Shown in pieces: positions 48,415-59,643 of a stretch of 64,000 nucleotides of DNA. The stretch is from Apilactobacillus kunkeei. Its GTDB lineage: Bacteria; Bacillota; Bacilli; Lactobacillales; Lactobacillaceae. Under the pieces are notes generated by a model, which was not told where the DNA came from, made no database searches, and saw only the letters and a list, made by a program, of their open reading frames with translations. Within the stretch, counting starts at the first letter, position 1. Each line of letters starts with the position of its first letter. The translations under genes and the position numbers were made by a program. The stretch lies in NCBI RefSeq assembly GCF_005930975.1, contig NZ_VBSE01000040.1:97714-161713 (forward strand). The letters run 5' to 3'.

Positions 48415-49086
48415 TTAGTCATTATTTTCATTGTATTCTTTAGTCCATTCTGATTCACTCAAAATAGATTTAGCAAAATTATCTACATGTTTTTTTTGTA
48501 CCACAGTATTGTAGTATGTCTTAACCAAAGACAACACACTAACTGTTTTATTTACCTTCGGAGCTTGAGATACAGGTCTATTACCCAAATGAGATGAATC
48601 GAGATATTGAAGCTTAACGTTTGATCCGTCAACATCAAATTGAAGATCAGCTAAACCATCACCATTTAAAGTTAATGAACTGTATCCATTGGATTTCGTC
48701 CCATCGTAACAAATCCTACTAAGGTAATAGTCGTCAGTATTTCCATCATCATTACCTAAAAATTTACTCTTTATAACAGTGTTGTAATGAGAATATTGAT
48801 CAAAATTAGTCTTTTTACCCAAAGATTTAGACTGCTCATCTCTAGTCCATTCATAAGCTAATAATCCAATTGTTTTATCATCCAAGTTATTTACATTAAC
48901 TTGACTAGAATGATTATCACTTGAACTACAACTAGTTGAGTTAGTAGCTGTCGAACTGACCTTTTTTGAAGTTGCCCCCGCTCCATATGGTTTATCTGAT
49001 GAAGTATTTGATTTACTCTTTCCACAACCCACTAAAGCAGTTGAGATTAAAACAAGTACCCCCATCATACATATAATTTTTTTCAT
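48415..49086 (-). CDS. Putative lipoprotein of unknown function
   Basis: The 223-aa protein begins MKKIICMMGVLVLI and has a lipobox ALVGC with Cys21, so it should be lipidated and held on the outer face of the membrane. A Ser/Thr/Lys-rich linker follows, and then a soluble domain of about 160 residues with the block KTNFDQYSHYNTVIKSK. I do not recognise the family. The start chosen is the ATG at 49086, 7 nt after GGAGG; a GTG one codon upstream is also possible. It is transcribed alone, converging with the hydrolase gene. Confidence 0.8.
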   Translation of the reverse strand: MKKIICMMGVLVLISTALVGCGKSKSNTSSDKPYGAGATSKKVSSTATNSTSCSSSDNHSSQVNVNNLDDKTIGLLAYEWTRDEQSKSLGKKTNFDQYSHYNTVIKSKFLGNDDGNTDDYYLSRICYDGTKSNGYSSLTLNGDGLADLQFDVDGSNVKLQYLDSSHLGNRPVSQAPKVNKTVSVLSLVKTYYNTVVQKKHVDNFAKSILSESEWTKEYNENND

Positions 49087-49149
49087 CACAAAACCTCCCT
49101 ATAATATTTTTATAATATCATTAATTTAAGGTTATGGAAAATTATAATA

Positions 49150-49183
49150 AAAAAGGAATAACCTTACAGGCTATTCCTTTACT
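49150..49183 (-). terminator. Terminator after small membrane protein gene
   Basis: On the minus strand, AAAGGAATAGCC and GGTTATTCCTTT pair around TGTAA and are followed by a T run. The stem starts at the stop codon of the membrane protein gene. Confidence 0.82.
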
Positions 49184-49727
49184 TAATAGTTAGAGTCATA
49201 AACATTGATGCATTAATAATCATGTAGACAACAATTGAAATCACTAGTGGCTTCCAATCGTACGCTAGACTAACTTTCACACGGTTAAACCAGCGTCTGA
49301 AGTAATGTCCTTCATCTGCATCAATAATTGAATCAATAATGTTGAAACTAATCTTGGCATTAATATAAGCCATATATAGAATCGTCAAAGCACCAATTAA
49401 TAATACTAGTCCGCCTAAAATATCACCGACTGGAAGTGTGTAGTAAGCAAGTGCTAATTCCTGCCCAGCCAGTAATAACGTAATAATTGTTGGTAAAGCC
49501 ACAATGCGACGTGATGGTAACAATGTGCAAACTAGGTAGAACAATACCAAGATCACTGCATAAATTAATGAACTTAATAATGTTGACCAATTAACTAAAA
49601 AGAATGTCACTTTCACACTGCCCCAGTGAGCAAAGTGGGCTTTACTAAAACTGTAATAAACTGTAAATAAGAAGAATAGGATAGCAAATATCCATCCTTC
49701 TTTTGTCATTTGAAATTTTTTATTCAT
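49179..49727 (-). CDS. Small multi-pass membrane protein of unknown function
   Basis: The 182-aa protein has about five predicted membrane segments: residues about 12-28, 42-70, 77-95, 103-122 and 160-180. A charged loop, DADEGHYFRRWFNR, lies before the last segment. The start is the ATG at 49727 after an AGGTGA site. No catalytic motif or known family was recognised. It is flanked by terminators on both sides, so it is probably expressed as a single gene, and its neighbours give no clear clue to function. Confidence 0.8.
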   Translation of the reverse strand: MNKKFQMTKEGWIFAILFFLFTVYYSFSKAHFAHWGSVKVTFFLVNWSTLLSSLIYAVILVLFYLVCTLLPSRRIVALPTIITLLLAGQELALAYYTLPVGDILGGLVLLIGALTILYMAYINAKISFNIIDSIIDADEGHYFRRWFNRVKVSLAYDWKPLVISIVVYMIINASMFMTLTIK

Positions 49728-49773
49728 TATATATCACCTACCATTCATTCTAACTGATTTTAAAAAATTACAC

Positions 49774-49808
49774 AAAAAAAGAGCTGACGGATTGCCAACT
49801 CTTTTTGT
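49774..49808 (-). terminator. Terminator after purB
   Basis: On the minus strand, AAAGAGTTGGC and GTCAGCTCTTTTTTT form an imperfect stem with two G-T pairs around AATCC, followed by a T run. It lies just past the purB stop. Confidence 0.8.
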
Positions 49809-49809
49809 T

Positions 49810-51105
49810 TTACATTAAACCACAACGTTTGAAAATTTCATCGACGTGGCGGATGTGATAGTGATAATCAAAGGCATCATCAATGTCTTCTTTGGAAAGT
49901 TTTTCGTTAATTGTTTCGCTTGCTTCCACCAATGGCTTGAACTGCTTGCTTTCATCCCAAGCAATTGCAGTAAGTGGTTGAACTGTGTCATAAGCAGCTT
50001 CTCTAGTCATTCCCGCTTCAACTAATTTCAACATCACACGTTGTGAGTAGATTAGACCATTTGTGATATTTAGATTACTTAACATTCTGTCTTCGAATAC
50101 ATCTAAGTCACGAACAATGTTGTTAAAACGATGCAACATATAATCAATTAAGATAGTAGAATCTGGCAAAATAACACGTTCTGCTGATGAGTGAGAGATG
50201 TCTCGTTCATGCCATAATGCGACGTTTTCCATCGCTGTCACAACGTGGCCTCTCATAACACGTGCTAACCCACAGATATTTTCTGATCCAATCGGATTTC
50301 TCTTATGTGGCATTGCTGAAGAACCTTTTTGGCCTTTAGCAAAATGTTCTTCAACTTCATGAATTTCTGAGCGTTGTAAACCACGAACTTCGGTTGCAAA
50401 TTCTTCTAGACTAGTTGCAATTACACCCAAACATGCAATGTAATTTGCATGTAAATCACGAGGTAGGACTTGACTGGCAACTGATTGAGCACGAATACCT
50501 AATTTATCACACACATATTGTTCAACGTATGGATCAACATTCGCAAAAGTACCAACGGCACCGGAAATCTTACCTGCTTCAACATCCTTAGATGCAATGT
50601 TAAAACGTTCCAAGTTACGTTTCATTTCTTCATACCAACGAAGTAACTTCAAACCAAATGTAGTTGGTTCAGCTTGAACACCGTGGGTTCTACCCATGAT
50701 AACAGTATCCTTGTATTTAAGTGCTTTGTTACCGATAGTTTCAATAATTTCTTCGATATCCTTTCGAATAATCGCATTGGCCTGTTTCAAACGATAACCT
50801 TGTGCAGTATCAACGATATCTGTACTGGTCATACCGAAGTGAATCCATTTACTTTCATCGCCCAAGTATCTTGAAACATCACGAGTAAATGCTACGACAT
50901 CATGATGGGTAGTCTTTTCAATTTCTTCAATTTCTCTTTCATCGAATGTAGCATTCTTTTGAATCTTAGCTAAATCCTCTGCTGGAATTTCTCCTAACTT
51001 AGCCCAAGCTTCGTCAACTGCTACCTCCACAGCTAGCCATGAGGCGTATTGATTATATTTAGACCATACATTTCCCATTTCTGGTCTGGTATAACGATCA
51101 ATCAT
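49810..51105 (-). CDS. purB: Adenylosuccinate lyase
   Basis: This 431-aa enzyme splits adenylosuccinate to AMP and fumarate, and SAICAR to AICAR in de novo purine synthesis. It carries the fumarase-superfamily signature GSSAMPHKRNP, a MGRTHGVQAEP segment with the general acid/base His, and SxSSAERVILPDS near the active site. Length is normal for bacterial PurB. The start chosen is the ATG at 51105 (MIDRYTRPEM), after AAAGGATGG. An upstream in-frame start would add 20 residues not typical of the family. It is divergent from purA, which makes the substrate of this enzyme, and the two share a regulatory region with two PurBoxes. Confidence 0.97.
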   Translation of the reverse strand: MIDRYTRPEMGNVWSKYNQYASWLAVEVAVDEAWAKLGEIPAEDLAKIQKNATFDEREIEEIEKTTHHDVVAFTRDVSRYLGDESKWIHFGMTSTDIVDTAQGYRLKQANAIIRKDIEEIIETIGNKALKYKDTVIMGRTHGVQAEPTTFGLKLLRWYEEMKRNLERFNIASKDVEAGKISGAVGTFANVDPYVEQYVCDKLGIRAQSVASQVLPRDLHANYIACLGVIATSLEEFATEVRGLQRSEIHEVEEHFAKGQKGSSAMPHKRNPIGSENICGLARVMRGHVVTAMENVALWHERDISHSSAERVILPDSTILIDYMLHRFNNIVRDLDVFEDRMLSNLNITNGLIYSQRVMLKLVEAGMTREAAYDTVQPLTAIAWDESKQFKPLVEASETINEKLSKEDIDDAFDYHYHIRHVDEIFKRCGLM

Positions 51106-51187
51106 CACAATCCATCCTTTCGAATATCTTGCTTTAATATTAACATACAAAATTCGTTTTTTCACTATTATATTAAAATTAATTATA

Positions 51188-51227
51188 CTTATTGTTCGTT
51201 TTTTGTCTTTTTTCCGAACATTATTTT
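51188..51227. promoter_or_regulatory. Inverted pair of PurBoxes (PurR operator) between purB and purA
   Basis: TTATTGTTCGTTTT, whose reverse strand reads AAAACGAACAATAA, and TTTCCGAACATTATTTT match the Gram-positive PurBox (core CGAAC) in opposite orientations. The two CGAAC cores (51194-51198 and 51215-51219) are 16 nt apart, the spacing known for Bacillus and Lactococcus PurR sites. On the minus strand a candidate purB promoter overlaps the operator (AAGACA, 16 nt, TATAAT near 51183-51210). The site probably sets divergent control by the PRPP-sensing PurR. The regulator gene is not in the window. Confidence 0.75.
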
Positions 51228-51247
51228 CTCATTTGTACAAATAGTTC

Positions 51248-52628
<1,381 letters not shown>

Positions 52629-52643
52629 AGTGAGGTCATTGTA

Positions 52644-53609
52644 ATGAGAACTTTTGATTACCACAATGTTCAACTATTACCTGAAAAATGTATCATTAAG
52701 AGCCGTAGTGAAGCTAATACTTCAGTTCAATTCGGCCCACATAAATTCCAATTACCCGTTGTTCCCGCTAACATGGAAACAGTCATGGACGAAAACTTAG
52801 CTACTTGGATGGCTCAACATGATTACTATTATGTAATGCACAGATTCCAACCGGAACAACGTCTAGAATTTGTTCAAAGCATGCACAAGAAAGGTTTATT
52901 TGCTTCAATTAGTGTTGGTATCAAGGATGCTGAATACGACTTTATCGACGAATTAAAAGCTGCTGACGCCGTTCCTGAATACACCACTATTGATGTGGCT
53001 CATGGTCACTCAGACTTCGTTATCAAGATGATTAAATACATCAAAAAAGAAATTCCAGAAACCTTCCTAATAGTTGGTAACTTAGGTACCCCTGACGCGG
53101 TTCGTGAAATCGAAAATGCCGGTGCCGATGCCACTAAGATTGGAATTGGACCCGGTAAGGCATGTATCACTAAGTACAAGACCGGTTTCGGTACTGGTGG
53201 TTGGCAACTTTCCGCACTTAAATGGTGCTCAAAAGCTGCAACCAAACCAATGATTGCTGATGGTGGTATCCGCACTAATGGTGATCTTGCAAAATCAATT
53301 CGTTTCGGCGCTACCATGATGATGATTGGTTCAGTATTTGCTGGCCATGTTGAATCACCTGGTGAAATTGTTGAAAAGAATGGTAAGAAATTCAAGCAAT
53401 ACTGGGGTTCAGCTTCTGCCAAACAAAAAGGTGAACACCACAATGTTGAAGGTCGTCAATTATTAATCCCATTCAAGGGAAACATTGAAGACACTCTACT
53501 TGAAATGAAGGAAGATTTACAATCCTCAATCTCATATGCTGGTGGAAAAGACTTAATGTCACTACGTAAAGTTAACTACGTACTACTAGACAGCATTGAT
53601 GAATCATAA
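52644..53609 (+). CDS. guaC: GMP reductase
   Basis: This 321-aa TIM-barrel enzyme of the IMPDH/GMPR family makes IMP and ammonia from GMP with NADPH. It lacks the CBS domains of IMP dehydrogenase and has the GMPR-type active loop [18 protein letters not shown], with catalytic Cys174. The phosphate-binding DGGIR and the length fit the GuaC subclass of lactic acid bacteria. It starts at the ATG at 52644 after GTGAGG, 15 nt past purA, and ends at a bidirectional terminator. The pairing with purA suggests it recycles guanine nucleotides into AMP. Confidence 0.93.
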   Translation: MRTFDYHNVQLLPEKCIIKSRSEANTSVQFGPHKFQLPVVPANMETVMDENLATWMAQHDYYYVMHRFQPEQRLEFVQSMHKKGLFASISVGIKDAEYDFIDELKAADAVPEYTTIDVAHGHSDFVIKMIKYIKKEIPETFLIVGNLGTPDAVREIENAGADATKIGIGPGKACITKYKTGFGTGGWQLSALKWCSKAATKPMIADGGIRTNGDLAKSIRFGATMMMIGSVFAGHVESPGEIVEKNGKKFKQYWGSASAKQKGEHHNVEGRQLLIPFKGNIEDTLLEMKEDLQSSISYAGGKDLMSLRKVNYVLLDSIDES

Positions 53610-53611
53610 TA

Positions 53612-53652
53612 TTAAAAAAAGGCCAACTCTTAAGAGTTGGTCTTTTTTTATT
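53612..53652. terminator. Bidirectional terminator between guaC and sortase
   Basis: AAAAAAAGGCCAACTC and GAGTTGGTCTTTTTTT pair around TTAA, with A and T runs on either side. It ends both the purA-guaC operon and the sortase gene. Confidence 0.9.
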
Positions 53653-54307
53653 TAAAGTATTTAGCTGTTTTATCGTTTAATGTGGTAACAGAACTTAATT
53701 TAGCCCTTACCATTGTACGGTTAGGTTCGTTAGGTGTTCCACTCGCACAAGTAATCAATGTTAACGTCGGCTTCTTATATTTCTTGGTAATGAACTGTGT
53801 ATCATATTGACTGATCACACTGACTGAACTGACTTCATACTTGTAGACTTTTTTACCATTGGTGATGTAAATTGCTTCACCTTCAACCACCTTGTGTAAT
53901 GGACCAAACAAAATCTTTTCATTGTTCATATGATGTCCGGCAATGGCATAGTTACCCTTCCCCAATTGTTGATTAGGTTTCATAGTTCCTACACCTGACA
54001 ATAGTTCTTGATTATTCAAACCATAGTATACAGGTAAATTAATTGAAACCGATGGTATGGAAATCTTTCCAATCATTGTGTGCTTATGACTAAAGATAGC
54101 CTTTGAGATAGAAGAAGCGCTCACGCTCTCAATCTTTGAAAAATCAAAGTTAGCATTTTTGCTCTTATCTTGTTGAACGATTTTTCCATTCATTTCACTA
54201 TTAGTCAAATGTTGAATAACTGAATTTTCTAGAAATGGTAGGCTGACTAAGAAAATTCCAACCACAAGCAATAACACCCATGTAGCTGTATATAACTTCT
54301 TTTTCAT
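53648..54307 (-). CDS. srtA: Class A sortase
   Basis: This 219-aa membrane-anchored transpeptidase cuts LPXTG-type signals and joins proteins to the cell wall. An N-terminal signal anchor lies at residues 7-25. The catalytic core has His125 in AIAGHH, Cys187 in LITCASG and Arg197 downstream. Length and the TLITC motif fit housekeeping SrtA of lactobacilli. It starts at the ATG at 54307 after GTGAGG. The gene stands alone between two terminators. None of the giant proteins visible to their C-terminus here ends in LPXTG, so its clients lie elsewhere. Confidence 0.92.
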   Translation of the reverse strand: MKKKLYTATWVLLLVVGIFLVSLPFLENSVIQHLTNSEMNGKIVQQDKSKNANFDFSKIESVSASSISKAIFSHKHTMIGKISIPSVSINLPVYYGLNNQELLSGVGTMKPNQQLGKGNYAIAGHHMNNEKILFGPLHKVVEGEAIYITNGKKVYKYEVSSVSVISQYDTQFITKKYKKPTLTLITCASGTPNEPNRTMVRAKLSSVTTLNDKTAKYFK

Positions 54308-54397
54308 AATGATTCCTCACTAGTTATTTTATATTTTTATCGTACCACAAAAAATCCAAATTTCGTTATATAAAGCGCAACCATTACCAATTCTTAA

Positions 54398-54429
54398 GTA
54401 AAAAAGACCGGTTTCCCAGTCTTTTTTAC
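54398..54429 (-). terminator. Terminator of the pyr operon
   Basis: On the minus strand, AAAAAAGACTGGG and CCGGTCTTTTTT pair around AAA just after the pyrD stop. This marks the operon end and separates it from the sortase gene. Confidence 0.85.
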
Positions 54430-55374
54430 TTAGTCTTCAATTATCTTTAATTGGCCTCGGAAATCATCTAGTGATGTATATCCTTTAGCCTCCATAATGT
54501 CAGTTAATTCTCTTGTTACTCGTTCAAAAGTTCGTAGTCCTTCTTCATATAGTTGAGTACCAATTGAAACCATTTCTGCACCACACAAGATGTGGGCGAA
54601 TGCATCTCGTCCATTGGTAACTCCACCGGTACCGATAATCTTAATGTCGTCGTTTAGACGTTGTCGCAACCCACGGACATTGGCTAAAGCTGTCGGTAGT
54701 ACCATCGATCCTCCAACACCTCCAAAGCCACCCTTTGGTTTTAATACAACCGTTTCAGAATTGGTATCAACCCACAGACCATTTCCGACAGAGTTAATCG
54801 TATTAACGTGACTTAGTGGATACTTGTTCAATACTTCAGCAATCATGTCAAAATGAACTAGGTCAAAGTATGGTGGTAACTTAATCCCTAATGGTTTCTT
54901 ATAGAAACTAAATACATCATGTAGTAAGTCATCAGCAGCTTCAAAATCATAGGCCATTTGTGGTTTGCCAATCACGTTCGGACAAGATAGGTTTAACTCG
55001 GTCAAACCTTGATAGTCATCGTCATCCTGAAGTTGGTGTAACATTTCTAAATCTTCTTGTTTTGACATCCCAGCCACTGATACAATGATTGGTTTTCTTT
55101 GGTCATGATTCTTCAAGTAATTCATATAGTAATCGAACCCTTGATTAGGTAGCCCCATTGAGTTAATAGAGCCATTTTCCATACGGTAGTAACGGGGAAG
55201 CGGATTTCCAAAACGACTCTTGGGAGTCATACTCTTGGTTACCATGGCGCCTGATACTGATTCGTTCATCAATTCATCTAGTTCCTGCTCTGTTTGGCAA
55301 TGAATTCCTGACGCGTTTAAAAATAGGTTCTTTACTGACATGTTGGCGATTTGTGCTGATAAGTCTACTGACAT
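54430..55374 (-). CDS. pyrD: Dihydroorotate dehydrogenase A (fumarate type)
   Basis: This 314-aa FMN enzyme oxidises dihydroorotate to orotate. The active-site base is Cys131 in NLSCPN, which marks class 1 enzymes. The length, the lack of a membrane segment and the absence of a pyrK neighbour fit class 1A, which uses fumarate as electron acceptor, like Lactococcus PyrDA. A class 1A enzyme suits a fermentative bacterium without respiration. It is the last gene of the operon, 11 nt after carB, and is followed by a terminator rather than pyrF and pyrE. Confidence 0.94.
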   Translation of the reverse strand: MSVDLSAQIANMSVKNLFLNASGIHCQTEQELDELMNESVSGAMVTKSMTPKSRFGNPLPRYYRMENGSINSMGLPNQGFDYYMNYLKNHDQRKPIIVSVAGMSKQEDLEMLHQLQDDDDYQGLTELNLSCPNVIGKPQMAYDFEAADDLLHDVFSFYKKPLGIKLPPYFDLVHFDMIAEVLNKYPLSHVNTINSVGNGLWVDTNSETVVLKPKGGFGGVGGSMVLPTALANVRGLRQRLNDDIKIIGTGGVTNGRDAFAHILCGAEMVSIGTQLYEEGLRTFERVTRELTDIMEAKGYTSLDDFRGQLKIIED

Positions 55375-55385
55375 TTGAATTCCTC

Positions 55386-58300
55386 CTAAAGTGCGTTGAC
55401 GGTTAGTGTTTGATCTTCTAGTACTGTTAACAATGATGCGACAGTGTCTAATGCTGTGAACAAGGGGACCGCATTTTCAATCGCTGCAGCCCTGATTTGC
55501 GCTTCATCGTCGAAAGTCGCTTCCGTTGAGTCGATAGTGTTAACGACTAGTTTTAGATGTTGCTTATTTAATTCGCTGACCGGGTTATTATCATCGTCTT
55601 CTGAGAACTTGTGGATTAAGTCATTGTCTAACCCATTTTCTTGGAAAAAGCGATGCGTATTTTCAGTTGCTTTAATTTGGAACCCTAATCTTCTGAAACG
55701 ATTGGCTAAATCTAGTGCTTCTTGCTTATCTTCATCACAGACAGTGAATAAGACATTCCCTGATGTTGGAATCGTAATTCCAGATGCAATGAATGATTTG
55801 TACAATGCTTTAGCGTAACTTGTATCTGAACCCATCGCTTCACCTGTGGACTTCATTTCAGGTCCTAAAGTGTTATCGACTAGTGGTAGTTTGGAGAAAC
55901 TAAACACAGGTGATTTCACACTAATACGTTTAGCTGGTGTAACCACCCCTGACTTGTATCCAAGGCCTGATAGTTTTTCCCCTGCCATGACACGGGTGGC
56001 TAGGTCAGCCATTGGGACGTGAGCAACCTTTGACATGAATGGAACCGTTCTTGAAGCTCTTGGATTAACTTCGATGACATAGGCCACGTCATCCTTAATA
56101 ACGAATTGAACGTTCATTAGTCCTTTTGTGTTTAATGCCTTGGCCAATTCCACCGCCGCCGTTTCAATTTGGTCTTGGACAGTTTTAGACATGATTTGTG
56201 GTGGGTATACCCCCATTGAGTCACCCGAATGAATCCCGGCTCTCTCGATATGTTCAAGAATTCCAGGAATAACAACAGTTTCACCATCTGATACGACATC
56301 AACTTCGGCTTCTGATCCTAATAAGTATTGGTCAATTAGAACGGGATGGTCGTTTGATGCATGAACCGCTTTGGTCATGTAGCGATGTAGTTCATCATCG
56401 TCGTGGACGATTTCCATCGCCTTTCCACCTAATACGTATGACGGTCTAATCATGACTGGGTAACCAATTGCATTGGCAATTTTTATGGCTTCATCGATGT
56501 TTGTAGCGGTATCACCTTGTGGTTGCGGTAGTTTTAATTGCTTGATAACTTGGTCGAAATCATGACGATCTTCGGCGCGATTAATGTCTTCTACAGTTGT
56601 TCCTAATACCTTAACCCCTGCTTCATGAAGTGGTTCCGCCAGGTTAATGGCAGTTTGACCACCGAATTGGACGATAACTCCTTTTGGTTTTTCAATATCG
56701 ATAACATTTAACACATCTTCAATAGTTAGCGGTTCAAAGTATAGCTTGTCTGACATTGAGAAGTCGGTTGAAACCGTTTCTGGATTGGAATTCATAATAA
56801 TGGCTTCATAGCCCAACTGTTGTAGGGTTTGCACACCGTGAACCGTAGCGTAATCGAATTCGACTCCTTGACCGATTCTAATTGGACCCGAACCTAGAAC
56901 TAGGACTGACTTCTGATTAGATACTTCTGATTCACTGTGTTGGCCCCACGTGCTGTAGAAATATGGAGTTGCGGCTTTGATTTCACCAGCGGATGTATCT
57001 ACCATCTTGTAAACTGGTGTAATTTGATTGTCTTTACGAATTTGACGAATTGAATTTTCGTCTGTATTCCAAATTTTAGCAATCCACTCGTCTGAAAAGC
57101 CGTAACGTTTGGCTATCTTCAACATCGGAAGTGATTGGTCAGTTGCTAACTCTGTTTCAATTTCCACAATGTGTTGAATTTTATCTAAGAAGAAGAGGTT
57201 AATCTGGGTTCTGGCATTGATTTGTTCAATGGTAGCCCCTCTCCTGATTAATTCCGCAATCATAAATAGTCGATCGTCGGTTGGTTCTCCAATTGCTTGA
57301 AGCATGTCGACAGTATCGACATTTTCATATTGGCCTGGGTCAAAGTAGCGTTGATCGATTTCCAAAGAACGAACTGACTTTAATAAAGACTCTTCGAAAT
57401 TTCGACCGATTGCCATGACTTCACCAGTAGCCTTCATTTGAGTACCGAGGTGGTTATCAGCTTGTGGGAATTTATCGAATGGCCAACGTGGAATCTTAGT
57501 TACAACATAATCCAAGGCGGGTTCAAACTGAGCTAATGTGATTTGAGTTACCGGATTCTTGATTTCGTTTAAATTAATACCAACGGCAATCTTGGCTGCA
57601 ATCTTAGCAATTGGATACCCAGTTGCTTTTGAAGCCAGAGCTGATGAACGTGATACACGAGGGTTAACCTCGATGATGTAGTACTTCATTGAAGTTGGAC
57701 TAAGTGCCATTTGAACGTTACATCCCCCTTCAATATGGAGAGCTCTGATAATCTTCAATGCTGCGTCACGTAACATTTCATATTCACGGTCAGATAATGT
57801 TTGAACTGGTGCGGCAACGATTGAATCTCCAGTATGAACCCCGACTGGATCGACGTTCTCCATTGAGCAGACAATCATTGCATTATCGATTTGGTCTCTC
57901 ATTACTTCCATTTCGATTTCCTTGTATCCGGCGATTGAACGTTCCACTAGCACTTGGCTGATTGGTGATAGGCGTAATCCATTTTCCATAATTTCTTCGA
58001 ATTCTGCCATGTTATGCGCGAATCCGCCACCAGTTCCACCTAGCGTGTATGCAGGACGAATGGCTAATGGAAAGCCGATTTCTTCAGCAAAAGCAATTGC
58101 GTCTTCCATGTTTTCGACCGTCTTGGATTCAGGAACCGGTTCACCAATTTCTTCCATTAGATTTTTAAAACGAAGTCTATCTTCAGCTTCTTCGATAGCA
58201 TCTAACTTAGTACCTAATAGTTCGACATTATATTCATCAAGAATGTTGCTGTCAGCTAGTTCTTTAGCCATGTTCAAGCCAGTTTGCCCACCCAAAGTTG

Positions 58301-58562
58301 GTAGGATTGCGTCAGGTAATTCTTGGCGGATGATTTTACTGATGAATTCCAAGGTGATTGGTTCAACGAAAATCTTATCTGCAATCGTAGTGTCGGTCAT
58401 GATTGTCGCTGGATTGGAATTAATTAGGATAACTTCGTATCCCTCTTCCTTCAAAGCCAGACAAGCTTGTGATCCTGAGTAGTCAAATTCAGCAGCTTGC
58501 CCAATAATGATTGGTCCGGATCCAATTACTAAAATCTTATTAATGTCAGTTCGTTTTGCCAT
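55386..58562 (-). CDS. carB: Carbamoyl-phosphate synthase large subunit
   Basis: This 1058-aa subunit makes carbamoyl phosphate from bicarbonate, ammonia and two ATP. The protein holds the expected duplication of ATP-grasp halves. Both begin with a VLVxGSGPIxIGQ-type motif, near residues 10-20 and again near 555-570, and each half ends in an EVNPRxSR motif. A C-terminal MGS-like allosteric domain covers about 930-1058. Length is normal. The ATG at 58562 follows the carA stop with a 1-nt gap, so the two subunits are translationally coupled. Placement in the pyr operon shows it serves pyrimidine synthesis. Confidence 0.96.
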   Translation of the reverse strand: MAKRTDINKILVIGSGPIIIGQAAEFDYSGSQACLALKEEGYEVILINSNPATIMTDTTIADKIFVEPITLEFISKIIRQELPDAILPTLGGQTGLNMAKELADSNILDEYNVELLGTKLDAIEEAEDRLRFKNLMEEIGEPVPESKTVENMEDAIAFAEEIGFPLAIRPAYTLGGTGGGFAHNMAEFEEIMENGLRLSPISQVLVERSIAGYKEIEMEVMRDQIDNAMIVCSMENVDPVGVHTGDSIVAAPVQTLSDREYEMLRDAALKIIRALHIEGGCNVQMALSPTSMKYYIIEVNPRVSRSSALASKATGYPIAKIAAKIAVGINLNEIKNPVTQITLAQFEPALDYVVTKIPRWPFDKFPQADNHLGTQMKATGEVMAIGRNFEESLLKSVRSLEIDQRYFDPGQYENVDTVDMLQAIGEPTDDRLFMIAELIRRGATIEQINARTQINLFFLDKIQHIVEIETELATDQSLPMLKIAKRYGFSDEWIAKIWNTDENSIRQIRKDNQITPVYKMVDTSAGEIKAATPYFYSTWGQHSESEVSNQKSVLVLGSGPIRIGQGVEFDYATVHGVQTLQQLGYEAIIMNSNPETVSTDFSMSDKLYFEPLTIEDVLNVIDIEKPKGVIVQFGGQTAINLAEPLHEAGVKVLGTTVEDINRAEDRHDFDQVIKQLKLPQPQGDTATNIDEAIKIANAIGYPVMIRPSYVLGGKAMEIVHDDDELHRYMTKAVHASNDHPVLIDQYLLGSEAEVDVVSDGETVVIPGILEHIERAGIHSGDSMGVYPPQIMSKTVQDQIETAAVELAKALNTKGLMNVQFVIKDDVAYVIEVNPRASRTVPFMSKVAHVPMADLATRVMAGEKLSGLGYKSGVVTPAKRISVKSPVFSFSKLPLVDNTLGPEMKSTGEAMGSDTSYAKALYKSFIASGITIPTSGNVLFTVCDEDKQEALDLANRFRRLGFQIKATENTHRFFQENGLDNDLIHKFSEDDDNNPVSELNKQHLKLVVNTIDSTEATFDDEAQIRAAAIENAVPLFTALDTVASLLTVLEDQTLTVNAL

Positions 58563-58563
58563 C

Positions 58564-59643
58564 TTAAATCCCCGCTTTCTGATTATCTTGCATTGCTTTT
58601 ACAAAATCGTCAAAGACGTATTCCGCGTCGTGTGGTCCAGGTGATGCATCTGGATGATATTGAACCGAGAATGCTGGCCTATTCTTCAAACGCACTCCTT
58701 CAACCGTCCCATCGTTGATTTCTGTTTGAGTAATTTCTAATTCAGTTGATGGAATTGATTCTGCATCCACTGCGTATCCGTGGTTTTGTGAAGTAAAGTA
58801 AGTTTGTTGCTTCCCAGCTTCTGCAATCGCGTGGTTGAACCCACGATGGCCAAACTTCATCTTGTAGGTGTTAGCACCGTTGGCTAAGGCAAATAGTTGG
58901 TGACCCAGACAAATTCCAAGTATTGGTAATTGTTCTTCTAGTTCACGAATTACTGGTAAAACGTATTTTAATTCCTTTGGATCCCCAGGTCCGTTTGATA
59001 ACAAGATTCCATCTGGATGACTTGCTAAAATTTCTTCTGCAGTGCTGGTTGATGGGAAGACCGTTACGTTTAGATTACGTTGGGCTAGCGAACGTAAGAT
59101 AGAGTCTTTTAGTCCGAAATCAATTAGTGCAACACGCAAACCAGTGTTAGGTGCTTGGTATACGCTGTTAGTGGAAGCACTTTTTGCAGATGTACTTTCT
59201 AGCGGCAGGTCGAATGCTGATTGAATGGTCTCTGGTTTTAAATCATCTACAATAACAGCTTCCATTGAACCCTCGTCTCGTAATTCTTGGGTTAATGCTC
59301 TGGTATCGATTTGTGAAATTCCTGGAAGGTCCTCTAGTTCAGCATATTGAGTCAGTGTCATGTTGCTACGCCAGTTACCAACCAATCTAGCAATTTCATT
59401 TACTACAATAGCTGCAACGGATGGATGTAAACTTTCCATATCATCTCTGTTGACCCCATAATTTCCGATTAGTGGGTAGGTAAACACTAACATCTGCCCA
59501 TCATAACTTGCATCGGTCATACTTTCCTGGTAACCAGTCATCCCCGTTGAGAAAACCAATTCACCATGAACTACCTTCTTGGAACCAAAGCCAATTCCTT
59601 CGTAAGTTGATCCATTCTTTAATACTAAATAACGTGATTGCAT
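58564..59643 (-). CDS. carA: Carbamoyl-phosphate synthase small subunit (glutaminase)
   Basis: This 359-aa subunit releases ammonia from glutamine and feeds it to CarB. The class I amidotransferase domain covers about residues 168-355. It has nucleophile Cys245 in GICLGHQ and His330 in the [10 protein letters not shown] segment. The third triad position, usually Glu (HPEAS), is Asp332 here; I believe this variant also occurs in other lactobacilli. The ATG at 59643 directly abuts the pyrC stop. Confidence 0.95.
   Translation of the reverse strand: MQSRYLVLKNGSTYEGIGFGSKKVVHGELVFSTGMTGYQESMTDASYDGQMLVFTYPLIGNYGVNRDDMESLHPSVAAIVVNEIARLVGNWRSNMTLTQYAELEDLPGISQIDTRALTQELRDEGSMEAVIVDDLKPETIQSAFDLPLESTSAKSASTNSVYQAPNTGLRVALIDFGLKDSILRSLAQRNLNVTVFPSTSTAEEILASHPDGILLSNGPGDPKELKYVLPVIRELEEQLPILGICLGHQLFALANGANTYKMKFGHRGFNHAIAEAGKQQTYFTSQNHGYAVDAESIPSTELEITQTEINDGTVEGVRLKNRPAFSVQYHPDASPGPHDAEYVFDDFVKAMQDNQKAGI

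Noticed and set aside
55444..55818. Plus-strand frame inside carB, with a longer one at 57922-58482
   Set aside because: Both are antisense shadows of a well-conserved enzyme gene, without ribosome sites.
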